Shown here piece by piece: positions 31,619-44,005 of a stretch of 64,000 nt of DNA. The translations under genes and the position numbers were made by a program. The notes under the pieces are model-generated. The model did no database searches, was not told the DNA's origin, and saw only the letters and a list, made by a program, of their open reading frames with translations. The stretch is from Cymodocea nodosa (Eukaryota > Streptophyta > Magnoliopsida > Alismatales > Cymodoceaceae): assembly GCA_036874045.1 (NCBI GenBank), contig CM072341.1:12536501-12600500 (forward strand), given 5' to 3'. Within the stretch, counting starts at the first letter, position 1. Each line of letters starts with the position of its first letter.

Positions 31619-31640
31619 CTTCCCCCATACCTAAATTTTG
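31619..31640 (-). promoter_or_regulatory. Polypurine tract of copy A
   Basis: Read on the minus strand, aggtatgggggaag ends exactly at the 3' LTR, the usual place for the plus-strand primer. Confidence 0.75.
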
Positions 31641-33370
31641 CTAGTCCCTTAGCAAACCAAGATCTAATTAATTGGTCTTTCAAAAAGTGCTAGAACTAAT
31701 TCTTCTTCTTTCTTTTTTTCTTTTGTTCATCATAAAAATATATTCTGTCTGTTTTAGTAATCAACCTGCTAATATACTTAGAATATATGTCAATTACATA
31801 CAAAGTATATCATCATCACATAGGTGTTAATTATATTATCGTTTGTTCTTCTTTTCATCATCTACCATCTTGAATTTTCCAATAAGATTTCTAGAAGAAA
31901 TTTCAACAACATATGAATCAAACTACAATCCAATTCAATATGATTAAGACAAGTAGAATAAAGAATTGTATCTCCATTAAACAACTTCAAAAGTCAATTC
32001 TAGATTCATATTGCAACAATTCTAGATAACAGAAAATATACTCAATTCATAAGATATCTATATTTCACAAAACACTTGTATCTTTTCAGAACAGTATATG
32101 TATATATATATATTTTTTTCGTACTTTAAAAGTTAGTTTGACAAGCTTGAATCATACAAGCGCTTTCTAATGTACCCATGTAATGAGTTTTCAGTCAACA
32201 ATCCCATATCTGATTAGGATCTTAGGTTGCCAGATTTCAAGAGTCCTTTTTCAGGTCAACAATCCTTACATACCTATCTGCTTAAGTACAAAAGGCTCGT
32301 GATCAAACAAGTCAATAAACTCTCAAAATTTTCTCTCTTTTTTTTTGTTCAATCAAAATACACACAAAACAAAGCATTAATCACATACTGTATATGTACG
32401 TATTTCATTAATATAGATGAAGTAAAACATCAATCTCATATAGTCCTGTTTCTATCATTTACTGAAAATATGAATCCATAACAATAAGCTCATGCTTTTT
32501 CTGTAGTTTAATAAGATCTACACATAATTCATTCTACAAGTTCAATCAGTCAAATTAAATGTATCTTTAATCATATGTGTTTCATTTAATCTAGAATTCA
32601 CATCTCAGCTCCTTCAAGACTTTAGATAATTTACTGATTTTTCATTAAGCATTCTGATTTCATTTTAAAATCGTGAAACTGTTAAACTCATGAAATTCAG
32701 AAAAAAAAATTAGATACTATATCTAGATTTGCATAAATAGTAAATTCTATAGCATCTTATATAGCCTTCTAAATATAACATTCAAGCAGTTACAATTTAT
32801 ATAAATTTTACAGTCTCAATTATCAGATAGTTACAATAAGTTCATAAAAATTTTCAATTTCCACAACTTTGTAGTACCATTTTAATTTCTTTAATTAACA
32901 AACTTACATGGGTGTTACTTTAATTACCTCCCTCCCATACCTACATTTTGCATTGTCCTCAATGTAAAAGATTTGACAATAAGTACAGTAATTATAGCAG
33001 GCATGAATACAGTTTTGTTTGATTTAAAAATCAGGGTAAGTAATTGGTTACATACCTTGTTCTATTTGTATCTCCTTCTACATATTCCAATTTTTGATTC
33101 TGAAAAACTTTTCATTCACAGATAAAAGAAAAATATAAAACAAAATAACACTTAACAGATATTAATAAATCAGTGTCTTGTGTGAAACCCAAACTCCTAT
33201 GTCTCTGGTGGCTCACAAGCAAGCCAGTTGGTTTCCTAGAACAGATACTAACAAACTCGATTGATATTTTGTTTTGTTTTTTTTTTATAAAATAAACATG
33301 AAAACTTCAATTTTTTTTTATTTTAAACATAAACGTAGAATACACAACATTAAACACATAAAATTACAGC
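31641..33370. other. Non-coding spacer between F-box gene and 3' LTR (copy A)
   Basis: AT-rich retroelement spacer with no gene. It includes a second tract-like block at 32926-32952 whose context (cccatacctacattttgc) repeats that of the true polypurine tract (cccatacctaaattttgc). Confidence 0.6.
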
Positions 33371-34510
33371 TTAAGAACATGATTGAAAAGTAGGAACAAA
33401 TGGAATAAATGTATTAGTCCAAGCAAACTTTTTAGGCATAGTTCTTCTTGCTATTAATTCTGTTTTCATGCAGTTCTTGCTCCTTCTTAATTTGTAAACA
33501 TGTAATATATTATAAATTCCAAATACAAGTGTATTACCATTAATGATATGAAATGCAGAAAGGGATCCTTTTTGGTTCCAAGGTAATGTAGTAGTTTTTA
33601 TTTCTACATCTATTTCAATATACTTTTCTTCCCACTTCCATTCATTTATGTCTTCCATAATCCATATTTGAAATTTCATCAGTTCATCCCACCATCTTAT
33701 CAGACATAAAGTAGGATCATCTTCTTCATTATACCACATTCCTATTTGAATTTTATTAAATTCTGCAGATGGTGGTTTAGCTATATCACTTGGTATAGGT
33801 AAAATTTCTATATATTCATCATAACTATCTATGCTCACTATGTATAAGTTAGATCCAAATGTAATTGAAATATTTGTGACAAGATATATATATCCATCAA
33901 GTATGACATGTGTTTGGTTAATTAATGAATTCTGTCCTAGATATATCATAATATTTTCATTCTAAGATCTATTCAGAAAATTATACATACTTGAGCATAA
34001 ATCTTCACCCTAATTTCATGTAGGTCTCCAATAATATAATTTTTTAGGAATTGCAGAATTTTTATTAGAAAATATTAAAGCTGACCCACAATTTACAGTT
34101 GTTACTTCAAATCTATTAGGTCTTCCTATATTCCATTCTTCTCCTGTTATATGATTTCTTATCAAAATATTAGGTAATAATAAACTTGCATACCTTGGTC
34201 TCATCTTGTATATAATTAATCCTTCATGTATCCCTATAATATGATTTATTCCTTCTAATGCATTGGGTGGAATTCCAGTAGTTTCTTCCATAGCCAGATA
34301 TTCATGGTTAATTGAACTACGATTAAATAACCTCCATATGAATCCATCTCTAATCTTAGTCATTTTTGCAGCTTGTAGTCCCTGAAAATATTTTTTTTCA
34401 ATACAGTTTTTAATTTCCTTTGATACACAACACAGCCTGCACAGATCTTTGGCTGACAAGTTACTCAGTACTTCTCTTAGTGCATCCCACGGTAATTGCA
34501 TCAATTCCAT
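33371..34510 (-). pseudogene. Captured F-box gene in copy A
   Basis: Starts MELMQLPWDALREVLSNLSA, a clear F-box (about residues 5-40), followed by CCVSKEIKNCIEKKYF. The next region carries NALEGINHIIGIHEGLI and IRNHITGEEW, the 'G-x-x-x-G-L-I ... NP-x-TGE' logic of F-box-associated (kelch-like beta-propeller) domains. The second part holds GYIYLVTNISITFGSNLYIV and ILPIPSDIAKPP. F-box proteins of this class recruit targets to SCF ubiquitin ligases. It lies in two neighbouring reading frames, so it appears broken or intron-split. It is the counterpart of the remnant in copy B. It sits inside the element, downstream of a gag segment and upstream of the 3' LTR. Confidence 0.8.
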
Positions 34511-34699
34511 TTGTTGATTCTGTATAACATAAACAAAAATTTAGCAGAGACAAAAATTAACATAACTACTGCACACCCTCGTGGAGTTAAGGAATAACTC
34601 AATGGACTAAGTTCGTTGAGTTAAAGACTAACTCTACAATACTATTAATTAAAAATAAAAACATATATACATACAGATAGTTGCTTCAGATATGCTGCT

Positions 34700-35200
34700 T
34701 CATTCAGCTATCCTCCCAAAAGAGGTATCAATTTCATTGACCGTTCTATTGACAGGATTAGGTATAGCTTGTATTGGCAATCCTCTTGTAGGTTTACCTT
34801 CCATTGGTTCATTCTGTCTAAGTGGTATATTTCTATTCTAATTTTGAATTACAGTACTTCCAAATGCAAAATCTAGACGATTGTTTAATTATTGGATTAT
34901 CTTTCTAATTTCTCTATTCTAGATCCTTGTTCTAGTAATACTTCATCATTAAATTCTCTAAGGAAATAATAAGCATCCTCTCTTTCTAATCCATGAAAAT
35001 GTGGCAATTGACTAATATAATTAGATTTCAGTTCAAACTTATCTCCCTCAAAATTTGGTAATCGAATACATGAATGTTCATTAACTAATTCCGGATACAG
35101 AATCTCTCCTAATGGTTTTTTTACTGGAGCAGCCATCTCTACGTTCTCTTTTAAAGAAAGGTTAGCTACACCCCAAAGAATTTTGTTAAAGTTCAGTTCA
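34700..35200 (-). pseudogene. gag capsid segment next to the F-box gene (copy A)
   Basis: Contains FELKSNYISQLPHFHGLERE, almost identical to the gag remnant of copy B. It is shortened relative to copy B by an internal loss. It lies far downstream of the pol genes, an unusual place for gag. Confidence 0.75.
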
Positions 35201-36550
35201 GAAAATTTTTCAGTACTCCTCTACAATGAAAATTCCTAGGTAGGTATTCTTACTAATCATTTAGTGCTTAGAGAACGGGTCCATGTGCTCATAAATAAAT
35301 ACCAGAAGATTAATTACATACCAGTCTGAAGCTTTCCATTCAATAAATATTTGTTGTCGAATGAAGTTGAATTAGCTGCTTCTCCTTCTAGTTCCTCCAA
35401 AGCATTCTCCTTTCTTTTAAAAGTGCTAGTAACTCGTAAATAACATTCTGTTATATATATATACTGCACATCCATAAAGTGAATAAATCTCGTTGCAAGA
35501 ACATGTTTTGCAATGTGCATCGTGGTTCCTATTTTTATGGGTGCGTGTATCACTATTAATTTCAAATTTTAGTAACCGCTAAGCCGACGAAGTTTCGTTC
35601 GTGGTTAAAAGAATAACTGTTCTGCTTAATCCACGAACTAACCTCGTTGAGTTATAGATAACTCAACGGAACATAGTCAGTTACTGTTGCTAACTCCACG
35701 GACTAACTTCATTTTAGTCGAACATTTATCCTTTAGGTCCTGTAAAAACTTGAACACTTATCCTTTAACTCTTCGAGTTTTTGCACTTGCAAAACACGTG
35801 ACTGAACAAAGGAATTTATCTATTTGTTAGTCTTTTTATAAAACTCGAATAGTTATCTATCCATGTGTATCAAAACTCGAACAATTATCTAACTATTCGA
35901 TTTTTCATTACTGAATGCACCTGGAAAACACGTGACAACTTAAAACATTAAAAACACACGTGCAGATAACTTAACTATATGAGTTTTTAACATAAAGTAT
36001 TCGACAAAAACAAGGCGTTAACTATCCGAAAGTTTAACTATCAACGGAGTGACCTTATATTATATTACTGACCTCGTGGAGTTACAGTTAACTCAACAGA
36101 CTTACTTCATTGAGTTAACACTTAGCAACTTCTAAGTTTTACTCTCGTAAGTACCTCCCTGTTTTTTTTCTTTTTTTCTTTTTTTATTCTTCTAACTAAA
36201 ATAAAGTTAAATCTATGTCATTAATGCATCATTTTGATTAAAATTCGTTTAAATTTGAACATTATATAAAGATTTAACTTGCAGGTCATTTTATGTTATG
36301 TAGAATTTACATTTTACCTTGCAACATGCAGAAATTTTTAAGCAATTATCTTGTCATTCAGCAAATTATAAATCTATTACATATTCATTCATAAAGTTCC
36401 ACAAATTACATAATATTCAATAAATTCCATTCATTTCACATCCAAAACATGTATGAAAATTGCATTTGAAAAATTATATTCATTAATATGAATCAATTAC
36501 ATTACAAGTACATCATACAATTTCATACAATTTTACACAAGTAGACGAAT
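35201..36550. other. Palindromic leader of the gag/F-box module (copy A)
   Basis: Non-coding. It contains a perfect hairpin at 35645-35668 (11-base arms cgttgagttat/ataactcaacg, 2-base loop), another at about 36065-36115, and between them the aactcgaa/aaaacacgtgac series shared with 6160-6720. AT-rich to 36550. The leader of copy B matches in order. Confidence 0.65.
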
Positions 36551-36559
36551 AATACAATT

Positions 36560-38800
36560 TAATCTCTATTCCTAAGTTCATCTACTTCCTTCTGGAGTTT
36601 TTCTAATTGAAGTTCTAATTGACTAATTCTTTCTACAACTCCTGTAATGCCTCAAGAAGGCACAACTATCTCTACAGCTACAAAATTTCTGTATTCTTTC
36701 ACTGAAATGGTTCTTGATCTGATCCTTTTTGATGTTCATTTAGTAAAATCGATATAGTCCACCATCAGCAATAGAATCAAATCTCCATAAAATAATTTTT
36801 TCTTTACTACTTTCAACTTGGAGATAAAAACTACAAACCAATTTATTTGAACCCTGTTCACAACTGCATATGTGGCCCATTTGACAAATTGACTTAATTC
36901 TATGTCATGACCCTATCGTTGATAGACATTTTTAATCAAAATGTTAGCTACCATGTGTGCTTTACTACTTAAATGCTTCAATCTGTTTAATAAAGGCACA
37001 TCAGGATTAATAGCTAAACAATCTTTGATTTCCTGTTCAGTCCACTCGACGGCAGTTGTATCTTCCAAAATTTTTATTCCTTCATTCTTCAATCCAAAAA
37101 TGTTGTGGAGAAGCTTTGGTGTTATCTGTACATCAGCTTCCTCCACGTTTGAAATTAATCCTCCTTCTCTTTCTCTTAAATTTGCATAAAAACAGGACAC
37201 TAAATTCTCATATACTACATGCCCTCTCTCTTGAGAAATGAATTGCAGTAGACCTTGGAATTCAAATAGATCTTTGATTTCTTACATTCCATCCCAATTT
37301 ACTAGTCTACTGTAAATAATGTCATAACTCCTTATTTCTTGGTATTTAGTATAAGCTTCCTGACTACAAAAATGTACTTCATTCAAAATTGTTGTTTCAG
37401 TCGAGTTAGGAAGGTGACTTTGTTGTTCCAAAGGAGTTTGTACTTGCTCTTCCTCTAACATAGGTTACATTTGAACATTTTCTACAGATTCCTGAATTTC
37501 TGTTTCTGTTTGTGGTGGTGAGCCGGCAGAACTCTTCACTCTGTCTTGAATTTTTTCCATAAATTGCTGAAGAATTTTTTACTCTTCAGTGGAATCTGTG
37601 AAATTATTTTTGTCCAAATGGCTTCTTTCATTCTCTTCATTTTCTACTCTTTCTTCTTCCTCCTGACTACCAATCTGTTTTGTTACTGTTCTTTCTGATT
37701 CTTTAATAGATTGGGATGGAGTCACGGGCAATTCAGTTTCTGCCCTAATTTCTGTTTCTTCTTGTATAGGTTGCAAACTAATTTCAGCTTGATTTTCTTC
37801 TTTTCTTTGCTCCTGCTGCTGCAGCTCCTGCTCCTCCTTAGAATCAGATAGCAGGTTAATAAAAATTTGCTTCACAGGCCTTGTTGACAATGGTATCTCA
37901 GATTTAATTTCTCCATATGCAGCCACTTTTTCTTTTCCTTTCTTTTTTCTGATTAGTTGTGCCTGTTCTTCCTTTTCATCTTCTAAAATTAAATATACAA
38001 AAGTAGGCTCTGCAAGCCTTCGAGCCATAGGTACTAGCTTCTCCTGTTTAACTTTTTCTATAATTACTGGTCTCAAAGGACCAACTTCATCTCCTTTTGC
38101 AGCAGGTTTGGCAGTAGCTGCTGCCTGATGCTGCTCAACCTTTATTTTGTATTGGGCCCTCATCTTTTCTTCAGCCCTTCTTCTCTTAATGGCATCATAT
38201 AAAATATGTGCCTTAGCCGTAACTATTTCTTAAGTATCACCTTGGTCTCTTACTGTTTTGACCAAGCTAGTAAATTCTTTCTCTTATTCTTCAGTTCTTG
38301 GCCAAATAAATGCTAATCGTGGCAAAGGTTCTGTTGGCTGAACTGGAGGTCCTGACTGCTGTTCCTCAGGAATAGGTCTTTCAACAGTCGATTCTTCCTA
38401 TTCTCTTGCTTGTTGCTGCTCCCATATTGCCCAGCTTCCTCAACCAGCAATGCGTTTCTTAAACCACAATCTAGCTTTACGTTGAATTAACTCTAGGGCT
38501 ACTTCATTGTTTGGTCGGATTTTTCTTTTTTTGCTAACTGCAATTTCAGTTGCCACCCTAATCCGTGTCTCCATTATCTGTGGTATTTGTATTTCTAACT
38601 CAACTAAAACTTTCCTCAAGTTAAAGAGTTCTGATTCTACCTTTTGTAGCTCTTTCTCTCTTGTTGTATTCCAGATCTTTTGCCACGTGTGTCATTCTTC
38701 AAATTCCTTTAGAAACTGTGCGGTGTCCACTGCATCTTCCCAAAATTTAGGCGTCATTTTCCTCATCGTGGAGTTACCCAACAGCACAGAATCACTCTGA
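36560..38800 (-). pseudogene. Third coding region of copy A (env-position ORF)
   Basis: The N-terminal part is charged, with Gln/Glu/Lys-rich coiled-coil-like sequence (38163-37579, e.g. EEQELQQQEQRKEENQAE). The C-terminal part at 37200-36913 (CFYANLREREGGLIS... LHNIFGLKNEG) resembles the 'putative plant transposon protein' domain seen in Athila-type elements: F-Y-A-N-L, then a site for I-x-x-(F/L)-x-G-L. It lies where Athila elements carry their env-like third ORF. No membrane anchor is obvious. Fossil, with several breaks. Confidence 0.6.
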
Positions 38801-38939
38801 TTTCTACTTTTCTAGATTCTAAATGATTTGCTGGATAATGCCCCCAAAACCCTAGGTTTTAGTTTAAATAAGCCCTAAGTTTATGCAGGTAATCGGGTCA
38901 TTTCCTAAACCAACTATTACTATTTTATTTACGGTCTTA

Positions 38940-39300
38940 GCTACAGTACTCCGTTGAGTTATAGTTAACTCAACGGAATAAGCTCGTTGACTAACTAAAG
39001 ACTCAACGGAGTAAGCTTGTTGAGTTAAGCGTACTCAACGGACTCCTCGTACAAACATATATAATAATAAAAATACTACAGATAATAGTTTTTCTGTTTT
39101 TTTTTTTTTTTGGTTTAACCGATACTATATTTCGGTCAGACCTAAATATTTTTTCAATTGAACCGATATTATGTTTCGGTAAAACCAACATTTTTTCTGA
39201 AAATTAATATACATATTTTTTATGTTCCGGTCATACCGATTGGTTGAACCGCAACAATTTTTATATTTTATATATATATATATTTTTTATTATAAAAACA
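38940..39300. repeat. Palindrome cluster between integrase and third ORF
   Basis: 38951-38976 is a hairpin with 11-base arms (ccgttgagtta/taactcaacgg) and a 4-base loop, followed by two decayed copies to 39045. At 39115-39245 a different hairpin type follows, accgata...tttcggt, at least twice. Confidence 0.85.
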
Positions 39301-39317
39301 TAAAAACTAACTTCTTA

Positions 39318-40546
39318 CTAAGTAAAGCTCAAGTAGTCCTCTACTCTGACTTCTTTTATAATTCCAAAGGAGCTTTTTGGTGTTTTCAGAATAGGTCTAA
39401 GTCTTTGTCCATTTACTTTAAATATATTCTGATTTTTAGGATTTTCAATTTCAATAGCTCCATAAGGATAAATATTTCGAATAATGTAAGGTCCTCCCCA
39501 TCTAGATCTTAATTTTCCTGGATGGTTATGGAGTCTAACCATATAAAGATATATTTCTTGTCCTATTTCAAAGCTTTTGGAATAATTTTTCTATTATGCC
39601 AGAATTTAATTTTCTCTTTTTCTCTTATAGTCTTCGAATAAGCTTCATTTCTAAATTCTTCTAATTCAATTAGTTGCATTTTTCTTTTTTTAGCAGCTTA
39701 ATTTAAATTAGTATTCAGAGTTTTTAATGCCCAATAAGCTTTATGTTCTATTTCAGCAGGTAAATGACAACTTTTTCCATATACTAGCCTAAAAGGTGAC
39801 ATACCTAAGTTCATTTTATAAGCAGTTCTATAAGCCCAAAGTGCATCTATCAATCTATTAGCCCAATCTGTTCTAGTAGGATTTACTACTTTTTTTAAGA
39901 TTAACTTAATTTATTTGTTTGCACTTTCTACTTGTCCACTTGTTTGCGGATGATATGATGTTGCAATTTTGTGGTTTACTCCATATTTCTTCATTAAGGC
40001 TTCAAAACTTCTATTACAGAAATGAGTTCCTCTATCATTGATAATAGCTTTAGGTATTCCAAATCTGGCAAATATATTTGTTCTTATAAATTGTATTACT
40101 ACTTTGTTATCATTAGTTTTTGTAGGAATAACTTCTATCCATTTAGATACATAATCCACCCCCAACAATATGTAATTAAATTGATTAGACATAGAAAATG
40201 GACCCATAAAATCTATTCCCCACACATCAAAGATTTCAACCTCAACAATATGATTAAGAGGCATCATATTCCTCTTTGATATTCTTCCTATTTGTTGACA
40301 TCTTAAACAACTTAAGCAATATTTATGAGCATCTTTGAATAGTGTTGGCCAATAAAACCCACATTACAGAATTTTTGCAGTAGTTTTCCCTGAACCAAAA
40401 TGCCCTCCACAAGCTTGGTCATGACTGAAAGATAATATGCTCGGATATTCAGTTTCTGGAACACACCTCCTTAAAACCAGATTAGGACATTTCTTAAATA
40501 AGTATGGGTCTTCCCAATAGTAATATTTTATTCTTGAGAAAAACAA
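39318..40546 (-). pseudogene. Integrase region of copy A
   Basis: Zinc-binding N-terminal area near 40400-40300 (PSILSFSHDQACGGHFG). Catalytic core near 40267-39911 with VWGIDFMGPF, VDYVSKWIEVIP and HPQTSGQVESANK, carrying the family's D, D, E residues. The C-terminal GPY-like segment is at 39542-39318 (GGPYIIRNIYPYGAIEI). Typical Ty3/Gypsy integrase. Fossil. Confidence 0.88.
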
Positions 40547-40564
40547 TTTCTTATCCTGTCTATT

Positions 40565-42064
40565 TCAATCCTTAGGTGTTAAACCAGTAACTAAGTAATT
40601 AACTATGTGTGCATACCAAAGTATTATGTTGATGGTCATTAATTGTTCATCAGGAAAATTATCCTTAATTTCAATATTTGATTTTTCTATTTGTAATCTT
40701 GATAAATGATCTGCTACTACATTCTCACAACCTTTTTTATCTTTAATTTCTAGATCAAATTCTTGTAATAATAATATCCATCGGATCAATCTAAGTTTAG
40801 TCTCTTTTTTCTTTATTACATGTTTTAGAGCTGAATGATCCGTGTATACTATTACTTTAGCTCTAATCAGATATGATCTAAATTTTTCTAAGGCAAACAC
40901 AACAGCTAATAATTCTTTTTCAGTAGTTGTGTAATTAACTTGAGCATCATTTAAGGTTTTGCTTGCATAATGAATCACTTTAAGAGATTTTTCTATTTTC
41001 TGTCCTAACATTGCTCCTACAGCAAAATCAGAAGCATCGCACATTAATTCAAATGGATGGTTCCAATTAGGTGCTTGAATTATAGGAGTTGAAATTAAGC
41101 TAGTCTTAAGTCTGAAAAATGCTTCCTTAAAATTTTTATCAAAGTTAAATGGGACATCTTTTAATAGATTAGTTAAAGGTCTAGTTATTTTGCTAAAGTC
41201 TTTAATAAATCTTCTATAAAAACCAACATGTCCTAGAAATGATCTAATATCTTTTATTGATTTAGGTTCTGGTAGATTAGAAATTACTTCTATTTTAGCT
41301 TTATCTACTTCCAACCATTTCTTAGAAACAACATGCCCTAAGACTATTCCTTGTTTAACCATGAAGTGACATTTTTCCCAATTTAAAACTAGATTTTTTT
41401 CCACACAGCATTTTAATATTTGGTCTAAATTGCTTAAACAAACTTCATATGAGTTGCCATATACAGTAAAATCATCCATAAATATTTTTAAGAAATCTTC
41501 AGTCATTCCAGTAAATATGCCCTACATACACCTTTGAAAGGTAGCTGGTGCATTGCATAATCCGAATGGCATTCTCTTAAAAGCATAAGTTCCATTAGGA
41601 GATGTGAACGTTGTTTTCTCTTGATCCTCTAATGCTATTGGAATTTGATTATAACCTGAATACCCGTCTAGGAAACAAAAATATTCTTGCCCTACTAATC
41701 TTTCCAGCATTTGATCTATAAAAGGTAAGGGAAAATGATATTTCCTAGTCACAACATTCAACTTTCTATAGTCTATACATACTCTCCAGCCTGATTGAAT
41801 TCTAGTAGGTATCAAGTCTTGACTTTCATTCCTAATAACTGTTAATCCTGATTTCTTGGGAACTACATAGATTGGGTTAACCCACGAGCTATTAGAAATC
41901 AGATAAATTATGTCATTATCTAACCATTTCACTATTTCCTTCTTGACTACTTCTTTAAGGTTTGGATTTAATCTCCTATTAGGAATTTTAACAGGTTTAG
42001 CATTTTCTTCTAAATATATGTGGTGATAGCATAAAGTTGAACTTAACCCTTTTATATCAGTCAT
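40565..42064 (-). pseudogene. Reverse transcriptase-RNase H region of copy A
   Basis: RT fingers and palm at 42064-41522 (GWRVCIDYRKLN, PLPFIDQMLERL, PFGLCNAPATFQRCM), catalytic FMDDF at about 41470, then the connection [19 protein letters not shown]. RNase H follows ([46 protein letters not shown]). This is a textbook Ty3/Gypsy order and close to Athila-type sequences. Fossil; more of the frame is open here than elsewhere in the element. Confidence 0.92.
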
Positions 42065-42220
42065 AGTCCATCCTATTACTTCTTTATAACTTTTTATTAC
42101 ATCTTTTAATTTAGCTATTTGATCCTCTTTTAAATCTGAAGCAATAATGATTAGACAGGTTCATTTATCTTTCAGAAATATATAGGTTAATTCAGGAGGT
42201 AAATGCTTTAATTCTAAATG

Positions 42221-42919
42221 CTACCCATCAGAAGCTAGAGCTCCTAATTGAACATCATCATTTTCTAAATTAATTTCTTCCAGATCTCCTTCTATATTTA
42301 TGCTTTCACTTTCCTCTAAAGTTTTAGAATTGATTTGCCTATTTAATTCTTCTTGAATCACATCATCTAACATATCTCCTTCATCCTCTAAAAAGTCTAT
42401 GGTATGTAAGGACATTTCTAATTCCTCAAACCTTTCTGGTTTGAAAATATTTAATTGAGTATCCTCATTACTATATGCTAACTTCATTACTCCAGTTTTA
42501 CAATTTATAATAGCCCTTGATGTTGCTAAAAATGACATTTCCAAAATTAAAGTTGTATCACTATTTTTATACTTAATTTGTTGGGAATCCAAAATTACAA
42601 TATCAAGAGGATATATAAAATTTTTGATTTTAATTAAGACATCCTCTATTTTTCCTCTAGGGTATCTTATACTTCTATCAGTTAATTAAATAACCGTACT
42701 AGTAGGAGTTAAGCCTTCTAATCCTAAGGATGCAAATATATCACTTGGCATAACATTTATACCAGGATCAGATAACTTTTTAGGAATTTGTGGCAGATAT
42801 AGGGAACTAATTTGCTCATCTAAAAAGACCTTTCTAAGAACTTTTTGCTCTCTTTTCTTAGTACACCAATCCTTCAAAAATTTAGCACAAGGTGGTATTT
42901 TCTGCAATAGATCTAACAA
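42221..42919 (-). pseudogene. Protease region of copy A
   Basis: MLDLLQKIPPCAKFLKDWCT, then the retropepsin-like strand area (ASLGLEGLTPTSTVI; DSQQIKYKNSDTTLILEMSFLA split as pieces), as in Athila-group polyproteins. Followed on the same strand by RT. Fossil. Confidence 0.7.
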
Positions 42920-42999
42920 AGGAATGTTAATTTGTACTTTTTAAAAAATTTCTCTAATTCTTTCTTATTTTTCAAGTATTGTTTGTTGTAATATTTCAG

Positions 43000-43918
43000 G
43001 ATAGGATGCTAAAGATTTTGATTTTAAAGATTCTTTTTCTTTTAGTTGATTTGTTTGATCATTTTTAGCTTCATTAGCAGATTTAGATTGTTCTTCAGTG
43101 ATTTCTAGATTTTCAACTATTACATTTTCATTATCATTTTAATTTTTACTCTTATCCACCTTCATATCATTTTCATTTTGAGTTCTTGGTGGTATATCAG
43201 TTCCAGATCTTAATGTTACACATACATCTTCCAGATTTTCATTACTCTTATGATGTTTTTGTATATCATTTTCGTAATTATGATCTTCAATTGTTTTTAG
43301 TTTTAAAGTGCATTCTTTAAATTCTCTTGCATTAATATTTTCCTTTGGCTGTGTATTTTGCAAATTATGCAAGTTTATAACATTATAATTTTCATTATCC
43401 TATTGCATAACTTGTATTTTCATTGTATATTCGTCTAATGCCTTTAGTTTTCTTTCCAGATCATCTAATTTCATTGCATTCAATTTTTGATCAATTTTCA
43501 TTATGGTTTTTTCAGTTTCGTAAATTATATCCTTTTTAGGTTCTGAATATGCTTCCTTATAATTTAATTCGTTGACTTCTTATTGTTGATACATAAAGTA
43601 TTCCAGTTTGTCAAGGTTTTGCTCTATACTATGCTCTAGTTTGTCATACCTATCCCAAACTTCCGTGTCTCTCAACATGTTATACATTCTGTACTGACTA
43701 TCAGTTGGGTAAACTATAGGATTCTTATACTCGGCTCTATTATATTGAGAATAATTCATTTGTTGTTTATAGGATCTAACCATCTGTAAACGTCTTAGTT
43801 TCAAACAGTTAGAAATGTTATGTCCTTCAGAATTGCAGAATTCACATATGCTAATTACAGGTTTCAAAAATCTTTGAGTATAAGCATATGCCATATTCTC
43901 AATTACAGAAGAAAACAC
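43000..43918 (-). pseudogene. gag zinc-knuckle and linker region of copy A
   Basis: Begins about 90 bases after the primer site. It contains one CCHC knuckle, CEFCNSEGHNISNC (C-x2-C-x4-H-x4-C), near 43850-43805, then charged, coiled-coil-like linker DNA to protease. The capsid part expected before the knuckle is not here. The related capsid segment lies 8 kb downstream, next to the F-box gene. Confidence 0.75.
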
Positions 43919-43980
43919 ACAACTCTCTAGCTATTAAAATGAAACAGCTTTAACAGTTGCTTATATGAATTCAATTCAAT

Positions 43981-44005
43981 TCCCTAGCAACGGCGCTATA
44001 AAACT
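43981..44005 (-). promoter_or_regulatory. Primer-binding site of copy A
   Basis: Just inside the 5' LTR the minus strand reads tagcgccgttgctaggga, close to the (t)ggcgccgttgccgggga site typical of Athila-type elements (commonly linked to tRNA-Asp). Confidence 0.7.
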
